Of a DNA stretch of 64,000 nucleotides, positions 17,602 to 25,413 are shown one piece after another. Source of the stretch: Planctomycetota bacterium (lineage in GTDB: Bacteria; Planctomycetota; UBA1135; UBA2386); contig BJHM01000006.1 of NCBI GenBank assembly GCA_014192625.1, positions 108,024 through 172,023 on the forward strand, written 5' to 3'. Numbering within the stretch: the stretch's first letter is position 1; each line of letters begins with the position of its first letter. Below the pieces are notes generated by a model. It worked only from the letters and a program-made list of their open reading frames with translations, did no database searches and was not told the origin of the DNA. A program made the translations under genes and the position numbers.

Positions 17602-17964
17602 GTTTGCGAATGCGCGCACGCGGCCGCGCGGGCTAGCAACACAGCGGCGCAGGTGCGCACGAAGTAGCAAATCTGTGCGTTATTTACTGTTGTGTTTCTC
17701 GACGCATCGGTGCGGCGCCAATGTGGAAAACCTGTGTTTCCACAGCAGCATTACCGCTCGACAAGAAGTGTCTTGCTGCCTGCAGCACCGTATTTATCGG
17801 GAAAATCGACGGTCGCGGCGCAGCACATCAAGTTTCCACACTGAGTGATGCAGGCGGTTCCCCCGCCATTAAGGGAAAACCCCAGCGCACCAATGCTCAG
17901 ATTACGCGGCGGGGAATGCTGACGAGAAAGCGGGTGCAGGCCATCTGGCTGCGAGGCATACCCG
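17602..17964. other. Intergenic region, no gene supported
   Basis: The 363 bases between the thioredoxin-fold gene and the Kelch gene show no credible frame. A perfect 7-bp inverted repeat GTGGAAA/TTTCCAC with a 7-base loop sits at 17723-17743, and another TTTCCAC occurs near 17831. These could be an operator, but I cannot assign one. The region must contain the promoter of the Kelch gene. Confidence 0.5.
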
Positions 17965-20196
17965 ATGATTCTCTCGATAACCCAGTATTTGTCGCAGCGT
18001 AAAATCAACCAACACTGGTGCCAGCTCATAGCCATCGCGTTAGCCATTGCCTTGCCGCTCAGCTGCCGGGCTCAGAGCCTTCAATGGCGTGACGAGCAGT
18101 TTGGAACGCACCGGCTGTTCGGAATGACCTACGACCTTTGGCGCCAACGCTTGGTGCTTTTTTCCGCGGGCCGCACACTTGAATGGGATGGCGAAGCGCT
18201 CACCCGCCGAGTCACCAGCCACTCGCCAGATTCCCGATTCGGCCAACGAATGACCTACGACACCGAGCGTCACACGGTGCTGATGTTTGGCGGCAACGGC
18301 GCTAACACGCATCCAAACGACCTCTGGGAATACGACGGCAATGACTGGCAATCACACACTCCGGGGTTGAGGCCGGAAGGGCGCACGCAGTTTGCGATGA
18401 CCTACGACTTGATGCGGCGGCGATGCATCGTGTTTGGCGGCGTCAGCGGCTCTGGAAATCTGCTCAACGACACCTTCGAGTGGAATGGTACCACTTGGCA
18501 AGATCGTTCTGGGGTAGGGCCCGCCCCGCGCAGTGGCTGCGCGATGGCCTACCACTTAGCGACTGGCCAAAGCGTGCTGTTTGGCGGTGCCGACAACTCG
18601 CGCATTCGCAACGACACATGGGTGTGGAATGGGACCACTTGGTCAGAACGCTTCCCGCCGATCCTGCCGCCAGCGCGCGCGGGCCACAGCATGAGTTCCG
18701 ACCTGTTGCAATGCCGCGTGATGATGTTTGGCGGCACGGATGCCGTTCTATGGCAATGGAACGGCACCCTATGGTCGCAGGGTCCATCCCTGCCGGTCGC
18801 GCGCACACTGTGCGAGATCGCGTCCGGTGAAAGCGGCCAGACGTTCCTGATGGGCGGCCAGCAATACATCAGTGGTTTCGACAGCAAATCACTCGGCGAT
18901 CTGTGGCGCTGCGATGGCAACCAATGGCAACAGCAAAAACCAACCGAACTACCGCCACGGGGGACCTTGGCGGCAGCCTTCGATGCAACTCGCAATTGCG
19001 TGGTTGCCGTTGGCCCTTCCGAAGGCCTGTCGCAACCGATGCGAATGTGGGAATTGCGCGCGAGCGGCTGGCTTGAAAAGGCAGCGCAACTCGAACCACA
19101 GGGACTCAACTTTACGCGTCTTTGCTATGACCAAAGGAGCGGGGCCTGCGTGATGTTCGGCGGCATGGCAGGATTTTTACCGACCAACTACACCTACGAA
19201 TGGAGCGACGGCAAGTGGCGCATCCTCAGCACGCAAAATCCACCCCCACCGCGCTTTGACCACTCACTGGTCTACGACAACTTGCGGCAACAAATGATCT
19301 TGTTCGGCGGCCGCACGCTGGGCAGCACGCTGCAGGATACTTGGCTATGGAACGGCGCGAGTTGGTCGCTTGCCGCAACCAGTGGCCCATCCGCGCGCAG
19401 CGGCCATGGCATGGCGTTTGACAGTAGACGCGGTCGCGGCGTCTTGTTTGGCGGCGGCATCTTCCATGGGACGCAGGCGGGGCTCAGCAATAGCGACACC
19501 TGGGAATGGGATGGCAGCACTTGGCTACGAGTTGCCACAACGGTGAGCCCGCCCAGGCGAGCTAGCTTTGCAATGGCCTTCGATGAGCGGCGCGGATTGG
19601 CCGTCATCGTCAGCGGCAACGCTGGCCAAACAGTCCTACAAGATTGCTGGGAATACGACGGCAAAAAATGGCGCGGCGGTGTTGCCGATGCGCCGCGCGC
19701 ACCGATGCAACAGATGGTCTACGACTCAAACGCTGGCAGGCTGCTCGTGTTGGTGCCGACCATGGCGGGCAACCTGCTCGGCAGCACGGCGGTACAGATC
19801 GCTACCACGCAAGTCGCAGAGGCACGGGTAGAGGGCAATGGTTGTGGTGGTGATTTGGCGCCAAAGTTGCAGCCGTTCGGTGTGCCGCTCCTTGGCCGTG
19901 CCGGATTTCGGATCGACGTGGTAAACGCCGCCCCACAACAACCCGTATTGCTCGGCATTGCCGCTGTCACTGAGCCAATCACGATCGGCACCAACTGCCA
20001 GTTCTACCTACAGCACGGCAGCGGTAGCCGGCAAATGATCACGGACCCAACGGGCTTCGCAAGTCTGCGGGTAGCGATCCCAAACAGCCGTGCGCTGCTC
20101 GGCCTAGAAGCGAGTTTTCAAGCCGGCATGATCGATCCAACAGCGGCACTCGGCGTGGCGTTGACGGCGAGCGTGCACGCACGCATCGGCGACTGA
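17965..20196 (+). CDS. Secreted Kelch/galactose-oxidase-repeat protein
   Basis: A signal peptide (hydrophobic LIAIALAIALPLSCRAQS) precedes about eleven Kelch-type blades. The repeats read MTYDxxRxxxVLFGG, then DTWEWDGxxW, then PPARxGHxM, and run from about residue 45 to 620. Kelch propellers usually bind ligands or proteins. The last 110 residues form a separate beta-rich domain beginning near NGCGGDLAP, with a second cysteine in GTNCQFYLQ and an ending like IDPTAALGVALTASV. From memory, tails of this kind recur on secreted planctomycete proteins, perhaps as a sorting or capping domain. No enzymatic motif is visible. Confidence 0.85.
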   Translation: MILSITQYLSQRKINQHWCQLIAIALAIALPLSCRAQSLQWRDEQFGTHRLFGMTYDLWRQRLVLFSAGRTLEWDGEALTRRVTSHSPDSRFGQRMTYDTERHTVLMFGGNGANTHPNDLWEYDGNDWQSHTPGLRPEGRTQFAMTYDLMRRRCIVFGGVSGSGNLLNDTFEWNGTTWQDRSGVGPAPRSGCAMAYHLATGQSVLFGGADNSRIRNDTWVWNGTTWSERFPPILPPARAGHSMSSDLLQCRVMMFGGTDAVLWQWNGTLWSQGPSLPVARTLCEIASGESGQTFLMGGQQYISGFDSKSLGDLWRCDGNQWQQQKPTELPPRGTLAAAFDATRNCVVAVGPSEGLSQPMRMWELRASGWLEKAAQLEPQGLNFTRLCYDQRSGACVMFGGMAGFLPTNYTYEWSDGKWRILSTQNPPPPRFDHSLVYDNLRQQMILFGGRTLGSTLQDTWLWNGASWSLAATSGPSARSGHGMAFDSRRGRGVLFGGGIFHGTQAGLSNSDTWEWDGSTWLRVATTVSPPRRASFAMAFDERRGLAVIVSGNAGQTVLQDCWEYDGKKWRGGVADAPRAPMQQMVYDSNAGRLLVLVPTMAGNLLGSTAVQIATTQVAEARVEGNGCGGDLAPKLQPFGVPLLGRAGFRIDVVNAAPQQPVLLGIAAVTEPITIGTNCQFYLQHGSGSRQMITDPTGFASLRVAIPNSRALLGLEASFQAGMIDPTAALGVALTASVHARIGD

Positions 20197-20229
20197 AAGC
20201 AGGCGGCTCAAAATCGCCGTGCGCGCGCT

Positions 20230-20277
20230 CCAGTGCCCTGACGCTGCAGCGCCAGCACTGGGCTTGTTTCGTTTTTT
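20230..20277 (+). terminator. Rho-independent terminator after the Kelch gene
   Basis: CCAGTGC (20230-20236) pairs with GCACTGG (20255-20261), enclosing the self-complementary CGCTGCAGCG. TTGTTTCGTTTTTT follows on the plus strand. It lies 34 bases after the stop codon and just before the end of the convergent gene. Confidence 0.8.
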
Positions 20278-20286
20278 AGCGGCGTG

Positions 20287-20832
20287 TTACGGAAACATCG
20301 GTGCGGCGGACTGCAGCGCCACGTCGCGGATCGAACCATTGCGCACCAACACACGCCCCTTCTGCGGCATGCCATTGCGTTCGCACTCGACTTGCACTTC
20401 TAGATCACCATCAAACGCAGCGCCGCGCAGATCGGTCAAGATGCGCAAGTTGCGATAGCCAATCATCAGCAGTCGACTCTCGACCAACGACACGAGCCGC
20501 TCGCCAGATGAGACATCAGGCATTGCCCCGCCAGCCACCACCGTGCTGGCGATCGGCGGCGGGATCTGCACCACTGCATCCTGCACGTGCTGCGTCGCTT
20601 CGCGCAGGTCTTCAAGATCCTCATGCAGTCGCACCAATAAGGTTTCGATGCGGTCATACCGCTGCGCATCGACCTGCGGCATGTTCTGCAACACGGACTG
20701 AATGCGCGTATCGATCGACTTCAGCGCGTTCAAATCGCGCAGGTAAATATCAAACCTAGAAACACGCACATGAATCACGGCCATGCCGACGAGCAAGGCG
20801 CTGAAAAACAGGGTGAACTGCCAAGTTTCCAT
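20287..20832 (-). CDS. Small membrane-anchored coiled-coil protein of unknown function
   Basis: The 181-residue protein has an N-terminal membrane helix (WQFTLFFSALLVGMAVIHV). A heptad-like stretch from about residue 30 to 95 follows (DIYLRDLNALKSIDTRIQSV, RIETLLVRLHEDLEDL), then a C-terminal segment of beta character. No family is recognised. It is 40 bases downstream of the permease gene on the same strand and may be co-transcribed with it. Confidence 0.7.
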   Translation of the reverse strand: METWQFTLFFSALLVGMAVIHVRVSRFDIYLRDLNALKSIDTRIQSVLQNMPQVDAQRYDRIETLLVRLHEDLEDLREATQHVQDAVVQIPPPIASTVVAGGAMPDVSSGERLVSLVESRLLMIGYRNLRILTDLRGAAFDGDLEVQVECERNGMPQKGRVLVRNGSIRDVALQSAAPMFP

Positions 20833-20872
20833 ATCGGTTACGCGAGCAGTGTAACGCCGCCCGCGGCTAGGT

Positions 20873-22255
20873 CTACGTGTGGGCTGTGCCGCGGCGATTC
20901 AGCAGCCAATACGCCGGCACACCACTGGCGAGGATGGAAACGCCCCAGAGCGCATTTTTCTGCTCAGCCGGATCCGTCAGCAGTGCCACCACAAACCCCA
21001 CCGCAACAAGAATGAACAACGCCGGGGTAAACGGATAGCCGGTGCAGCGGTATGGCCGCTTCTGCAAGGGTCGCAATTGTCGCAGGCGGTACACCGCGGC
21101 GACAGTGAGGCCATAGAACAAGAACCCGGCGAAGACCACGAACGCGGTCACATCATGGAAGCCCTGCAGCGCCGAGATGATCAGCACGGCACACGCCGCC
21201 TGCGCCCAAATCGCAGCGACTGGCGTGCCCCAGCGCGGGCTGATCCGCGTAAGAAACGCCGGCACGAGCCGGTCCTTCCCCATCGCGTAAAATGCGCGCG
21301 GCGAAGACAGAAAGTTTGGGTTGGCCGAGCCGAACACCGAGATTGCAACGAACAGCGTCAGGTAGTTTGCGATGCCCGTGGAGAACACCCGTTCCACCGT
21401 CAAGAACGGCACACGCTGATCCAAGCCCTTTGGAATACTGCGCATCTCCATGAACGGCACTTTGTGCAGATACATCGCGTTGACTGCGGTGTAGGTGACG
21501 ATCAGGATCAACATCCCGAGGATCAAGCCACGCGGCAGGCTGCGCTGCGGGTCCTTCAGTTCGGCGGCGTTGAACGGCAGTTGATACCAGCCCTCGTAGG
21601 CCCAAAAGATCCCGAGGAACGCAGTCACTAGCCCGCTGATCGTCAGCGTGGTCGCAGCCGAGGCATCTGGCGTGAAGACCTTCGCTTCGCCGCTGCCGCC
21701 GCCGCCGCCAACGAGAAACACGCCACCTAGCACCAACAATCCCAGCGAGCCGATTTTGGCGATGGTCGTAATATTTTGGAGCAGCGCCCCTAGCGCCACA
21801 CCAAAGTGATTGACCAGAGCCAGCAACAGAATCATCGAACTGGCAACCACCAGTTTGAAATGTGGGTGCTCCTTCTCAGCCGCCATGTCGATGCCAAACA
21901 TCGGCAAAAAATAATCCGCAAACGCAATCGCCAGCGCAGCGATCGTGCCGGCATTGATGACCCAGAAAAACGTCCAGCCGTAGAGGAATGCTGGCAAGCG
22001 ACCCCAAGCTTCGCGCAAAAACGCATACTGGCCGCCGGCCTCAGGGAACATTGCGCCGAGTTCGGCATACGCAAAGGCGCCACACAAACAGACGAGCCCA
22101 AGTCCGATCCAAAGCAGATAGATGAAGCCTTCCGAAGGCAGACTCTGTGCGACCTGGAGTGGCTTTAGGAAGATCCCCGAACCGATCACAGCACCGACGG
22201 TGATCGACACCGCACTGGTTAATCCGAGGCGACGCTGTAGCTGTCCAGATGTCAT
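20873..22255 (-). CDS. APC-superfamily amino acid permease
   Basis: About 460 residues with roughly 12 membrane segments. The first helix has the substrate-binding GAVIGSGIF motif of APC/LAT transporters, followed by CGAFAYAELGAMFPEAGGQY. Both are hallmarks of proton-coupled or exchange amino acid transporters of the inner membrane. The GGGGGSGEAKVF loop after helix 6 is glycine-rich. The ATG at 22255 starts just before the conserved QLQRRLGLTSAVSI; an ATG at 22291 would add 12 residues. The substrate is not predictable. The gene diverges from a membrane-protein gene beginning at 22317. Confidence 0.92.
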   Translation of the reverse strand: MTSGQLQRRLGLTSAVSITVGAVIGSGIFLKPLQVAQSLPSEGFIYLLWIGLGLVCLCGAFAYAELGAMFPEAGGQYAFLREAWGRLPAFLYGWTFFWVINAGTIAALAIAFADYFLPMFGIDMAAEKEHPHFKLVVASSMILLLALVNHFGVALGALLQNITTIAKIGSLGLLVLGGVFLVGGGGGSGEAKVFTPDASAATTLTISGLVTAFLGIFWAYEGWYQLPFNAAELKDPQRSLPRGLILGMLILIVTYTAVNAMYLHKVPFMEMRSIPKGLDQRVPFLTVERVFSTGIANYLTLFVAISVFGSANPNFLSSPRAFYAMGKDRLVPAFLTRISPRWGTPVAAIWAQAACAVLIISALQGFHDVTAFVVFAGFLFYGLTVAAVYRLRQLRPLQKRPYRCTGYPFTPALFILVAVGFVVALLTDPAEQKNALWGVSILASGVPAYWLLNRRGTAHT

Positions 22256-22316
22256 AATGTTTGTCAGACTATTCGAGCCTAGACTCGGCACCGACGAAAA
22301 AACGCACGTCGAACCA

Positions 22317-22871
22317 ATGTTGAAACTGCGCTACCGACTCCTGATCGCCACCGCCGGCGCCGGTGTGTGCGCCGTATTGCCCTCGCCGAGTCCGACGGAA
22401 GGCAAGCCCCAGATCGCACTGATCGCGGTAACGCAGTGGCTCGAAAACCAGTCCGCTGACGCGCCGCTGCGCGCACTGCTGCACGACGGTTTGTTGCCAC
22501 AACTCGCCGTCGATCTCGTTACCAGCCCGCCGATGCCAGAACCGATGCGTGAAGCGGCGGCCGCACAGATCGCTGCAGTTGGCACCGAGTGGGCCCGCCG
22601 ATGCGTTGCACGCGGCGAACCGGTCCGCTGCGCGGACTCGATGCCCATGGCGCCATTGTCTGTGATGATCGGCGAACTCGGCGTGCAAGCCAGCCTCACG
22701 ACCAACGATGGCGAACTGCGCTTTTTGCACATGTTCTGGCAACGGCGCAGACTGCGCCCCATGTTTGCCAGCGCGCTGTTGCTGTTCGTGCTCGCCTTCC
22801 GACCGTTGCTACAGGTGCTCATTCTGGCCGGCGCCACAGTACTTTTGATCCTGTTGCGCAATGCCATCTGA
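22317..22871 (+). CDS. Membrane protein of unknown function
   Basis: The 184-residue protein has an N-terminal hydrophobic segment (YRLLIATAGAGVCAVL) and a C-terminal pair of hydrophobic stretches (FASALLLFVLAF and VLILAGATVLLILL). A soluble helical domain lies between. No family is recognised. The ATG at 22317 puts the signal/anchor helix at the N-terminus; an ATG at 22257 would add 20 residues within the divergent promoter region. Confidence 0.6.
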   Translation: MLKLRYRLLIATAGAGVCAVLPSPSPTEGKPQIALIAVTQWLENQSADAPLRALLHDGLLPQLAVDLVTSPPMPEPMREAAAAQIAAVGTEWARRCVARGEPVRCADSMPMAPLSVMIGELGVQASLTTNDGELRFLHMFWQRRRLRPMFASALLLFVLAFRPLLQVLILAGATVLLILLRNAI

Positions 22872-22918
22872 GCAGCAAGAAAAGGCCGCCGCCGTGCGCA
22901 AACCAACCTGCTGTCGAG

Positions 22919-23842
22919 CTACGGCAACAGTGAAAGCAAGCGTTGCGTGCGCGGGCTACCGTCGCGCGCAACCGAACAGGCGCAAAAGAGCCTAGCCCTG
23001 CGAACCTCGCCAGCCATCAGCGCGGCAAGGCCTAGGCCCGCGGCTTCATCCGCAGAGGGCGACAACGGCTCCAACAAGTAGACTGGCACCGACGGAAAGG
23101 TCACCCCGCGCGCCGAGATGAGTCGCAGCGTCGCGCGCGCACCATCGACCCGCACGACCCGCATGCGCAGCACCGTCCCTGCGGCACTCCACCAACGCAC
23201 CGCCCGATCACTGCGAATCGTGTCGCCAACCTCGACCGCAAGCGCACTACTCACCAGGGAATGAACGGCTGGCCACCCATGCTCGGCGGACAGGGCCAAA
23301 AGCGCCGCGTCAATGGCTGGTTCTGCTGGCAGAAGCAAAGTGTCAAGCAGTCGCTCCGCCGCACCAATCTCTCCCTCACCGATCGCGGCCACGAGCTTTT
23401 GGCAAGCGCGCAAAACGCAACTTTGCACCTGCTCTACTAACGCAGGATCTAGCACCATATTTTGCCGCGTCGCATAGTCACGCGACATCTGCAACGCATG
23501 AGCTGCCAGCGCAGGTCGCTCCTGCAGAATCGCATTCTCGACCGCGGACGCGAGCAAGCCGAGGCGATCATTGGCAGCAGCACCGGCAACCAGTGCCGTC
23601 GAAGGCGCAACGCCGGCCGAGTCGGGCACCGCCGTAGACGGCAACGGGGCGGCCTTCGTGTTGGCATCGGCCCCACCGGACGATAACGCGGTCGCTGCAC
23701 CGGCGGTGGCACCTTCGACGGAGCCAGAGTGCAAAGTGCCGGGCAAGAACCCACGGCCATAGACCAGCACTAGCAAAGCTACTGCTACCAAAGTCCACCA
23801 AAGGATCCGCCTGCGCCACCATCGATGCCGGACAACCGCCAT
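22919..23842 (-). CDS. Single-pass membrane protein of unknown function
   Basis: The start at 23842 gives a very basic N-terminus (VVRHRWWRRRILWW) and a membrane helix (TLVAVALLVLVYG). A low-complexity Ala/Gly/Ser/Thr linker (about residues 40-95) leads to an exported helical domain with tandem helical pairs (ENAILQERPALAAHALQMSR). The C-terminal 90 residues are more beta-like. The basic-in rule puts the bulk outside. No family is recognised. In-frame upstream codons overlap the NUDIX gene and are unlikely to be used. Confidence 0.65.
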   Translation of the reverse strand: MAVVRHRWWRRRILWWTLVAVALLVLVYGRGFLPGTLHSGSVEGATAGAATALSSGGADANTKAAPLPSTAVPDSAGVAPSTALVAGAAANDRLGLLASAVENAILQERPALAAHALQMSRDYATRQNMVLDPALVEQVQSCVLRACQKLVAAIGEGEIGAAERLLDTLLLPAEPAIDAALLALSAEHGWPAVHSLVSSALAVEVGDTIRSDRAVRWWSAAGTVLRMRVVRVDGARATLRLISARGVTFPSVPVYLLEPLSPSADEAAGLGLAALMAGEVRRARLFCACSVARDGSPRTQRLLSLLP

Positions 23843-23988
23843 GCGAAGGATTCTGACACGGGCCGATCTCGCGGGAAACCGTCTCGTGACGATCGCCCTC
23901 ACACGGGCCTGTTGTCGCCTGGAAAATGAACGCCTTAGCTGCCGCACCGGACGCTCACAAACGCACGATCGAGTGCGAGTCTGGCTGC

Positions 23989-24570
23989 TCAGTCCGCAGG
24001 ATTCTGTGTCACGGCGCCGCGCGCAAGCCAGGTCGCCGCCGTCTGCCGCATCCGCAGCACACTTTCTTCCTGGCAAAAATCGCCGAGCTGCACCAATGGG
24101 ATCCAGCGCAAGTCGTTGGATTCTTCGGAGATCACCAGGTCCTGGCCTTTGTGTGCGCGCAACAGAAAGCGCACATCCCAGTGCAAATGCTCTCTGTCCT
24201 GTTTGCGCGCAGGGATCGTGTGCACGTCGAGATCGAGCGGTTCGAGTTGCCCGCCTAGCGACAACAAATCGAACTGCTGCATGCCAGATTCTTCGCGCGC
24301 TTCGCGCAGTGCCGCTTGCTGCACAAGCGGTTCACCATCGACGTGGCCACCAAGCTGGAGCCAGCGCTGCAATTTGCGATGGTGCGTGAGCAAGCAATGC
24401 GTGTCATCCGCGGACAGGATAAAAGCCGAAGCGGTGATGTGACCTGGCACGCAGCTGCGCAGCAGACAATCCTTGTTAGCCCGCGCAAACGCGACGAAGC
24501 GCGCCGCCAAAATAGCCGCAGCAGGATCGCGCTGCGCGTAACGTTCGAGCAGTTCATACAAGGGTTGCAT
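23989..24570 (-). CDS. NUDIX hydrolase
   Basis: The 193-residue protein carries a Nudix box starting GGHVDGEP and ending REAREESGM, the metal-binding helix of the family. The spacing after the first glycine is one residue shorter than the textbook box, as in other NUDIX proteins with a GGHxDG start. The upstream QRWLQL and downstream LHWDVRFLLR are also typical. Family members cleave nucleoside diphosphates linked to another moiety; the substrate is unknown. Starts at 24570 and 24585 are both possible. Confidence 0.88.
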   Translation of the reverse strand: MQPLYELLERYAQRDPAAAILAARFVAFARANKDCLLRSCVPGHITASAFILSADDTHCLLTHHRKLQRWLQLGGHVDGEPLVQQAALREAREESGMQQFDLLSLGGQLEPLDLDVHTIPARKQDREHLHWDVRFLLRAHKGQDLVISEESNDLRWIPLVQLGDFCQEESVLRMRQTAATWLARGAVTQNPAD

Positions 24571-24805
24571 CAAGCGAGACTCCATTCGATCTGCAGGTGG
24601 TTTTTTGATCTTGCCGTTCGTGCGGGCACTGCAATACCTGGAGCACGAACTAACTAGTATGAACCAGCATGACGCTCGGCGGCTTTCGGCAGACATCCGT
24701 CGCACCAATGCAGTGCGTGCGCCAACAACTCGGGCAGCCTAGATGGCAGGAGCATCGATACATGGCGCGCCTTGGCAAAAAAATTAGGCGGCGATCGGGA
24801 GCCTT

Positions 24806-24833
24806 CGCATCCGTTGGCCAGCCAACGGATGCG
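24806..24833. repeat. Perfect 12-bp inverted repeat with 4-base loop
   Basis: CGCATCCGTTGG (24806-24817) and CCAACGGATGCG (24822-24833) are exact reverse complements around CCAG. Neither strand has a following T-run, so it is not a standard terminator. It could be a repeat-family element or a protein-binding palindrome. Confidence 0.85.
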
Positions 24834-25080
24834 CGAGGTGCTCCGCTGCGTTTAGCGCGAGGTGCTAGCTCGCGAACGGAACTTGGCGGGCGCAAGGCGC
24901 AAAGAAAACCTCGCAAGCCCCCGCGTGTGCAGCAAACCGCAAAGCGACTGAGCGGCGCACGGCTCCCCGCCAACCACGATGCCAGGGAGCAAGCGCGCTT
25001 TGGCGGAGCCAGGTGCGAGGCGCTCTGCAGCATGCAAGCCCGCAGAGACACCACAGGCCGGCTCGCTTCCTTGCCGGCAA

Positions 25081-25115
25081 AAGAGCCAGCCTGTCGGCGG
25101 TTACACCGACAGGCT
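25081..25115 (-). terminator. Terminator downstream of tRNA-Glu
   Basis: On the minus strand, AGCCTGTCGG and CCGACAGGCT (25088-25115) form a perfect 10-bp stem with an 8-base loop. It starts 2 bases after the tRNA CCA end and is followed by GGCTCTTTT. Confidence 0.7.
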
Positions 25116-25117
25116 TG

Positions 25118-25195
25118 TGGTATCCCGGACGGGATTCGAACCCGTGTTACCAGAATGAAAATCTGGGGTCCTAGACCGGACTGGACGACCGGGAC
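25118..25195 (-). tRNA. tRNA-Glu (UUC anticodon)
   Basis: On the minus strand, acceptor arms GTCCCGG and CCGGGAT pair (one G-U), with A73 and an encoded CCA. The anticodon stem CCAGA/TCTGG encloses TTTTCAT with anticodon TTC. The T arm contains GGTTCGAATCC. It lies 218 bases beyond the end of scpB on the same strand. Confidence 0.97.
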
Positions 25196-25413
25196 GCAAT
25201 CTGCGGCGAGGATGATAGGCACCACTCTCGTCGAGGCAAGAACAGGATCGAGAACCGCTGCGCCTAGAAGCTTTTGTGCTGCCTGCAAAAACCAGTTCGC
25301 GGCGCAGCAAACAGCACTTTTTCGCCGAACAGGACCGAGGCTGCGATTTTTGGCCAGCAGTCACTTCGTTGCTGGCAGAGAGCGCGTGCAACGCGCACGC
25401 CGTGCCAGTTTCG

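Larger units (their letters stand above)
24586..25117. other. Intergenic region rich in inverted and direct repeats, no gene supported
   Basis: Open frames here, including one running through the tRNA-Glu antisense, look like noise. The region contains a perfect 12-bp hairpin (24806-24833), two copies of GCGCGAGGTGCT (24831-24842 and about 24858-24869), the palindrome TTGCCGGCAA at 25071-25080, and the tRNA terminator. It resembles a decayed or structural spacer. Confidence 0.6.

Noticed and set aside
23843..24076. An N-terminal extension of the membrane protein at 22919-23842
   Set aside because: The extra residues are Arg/Cys-rich, overlap the NUDIX gene and would put 78 residues before the membrane helix.
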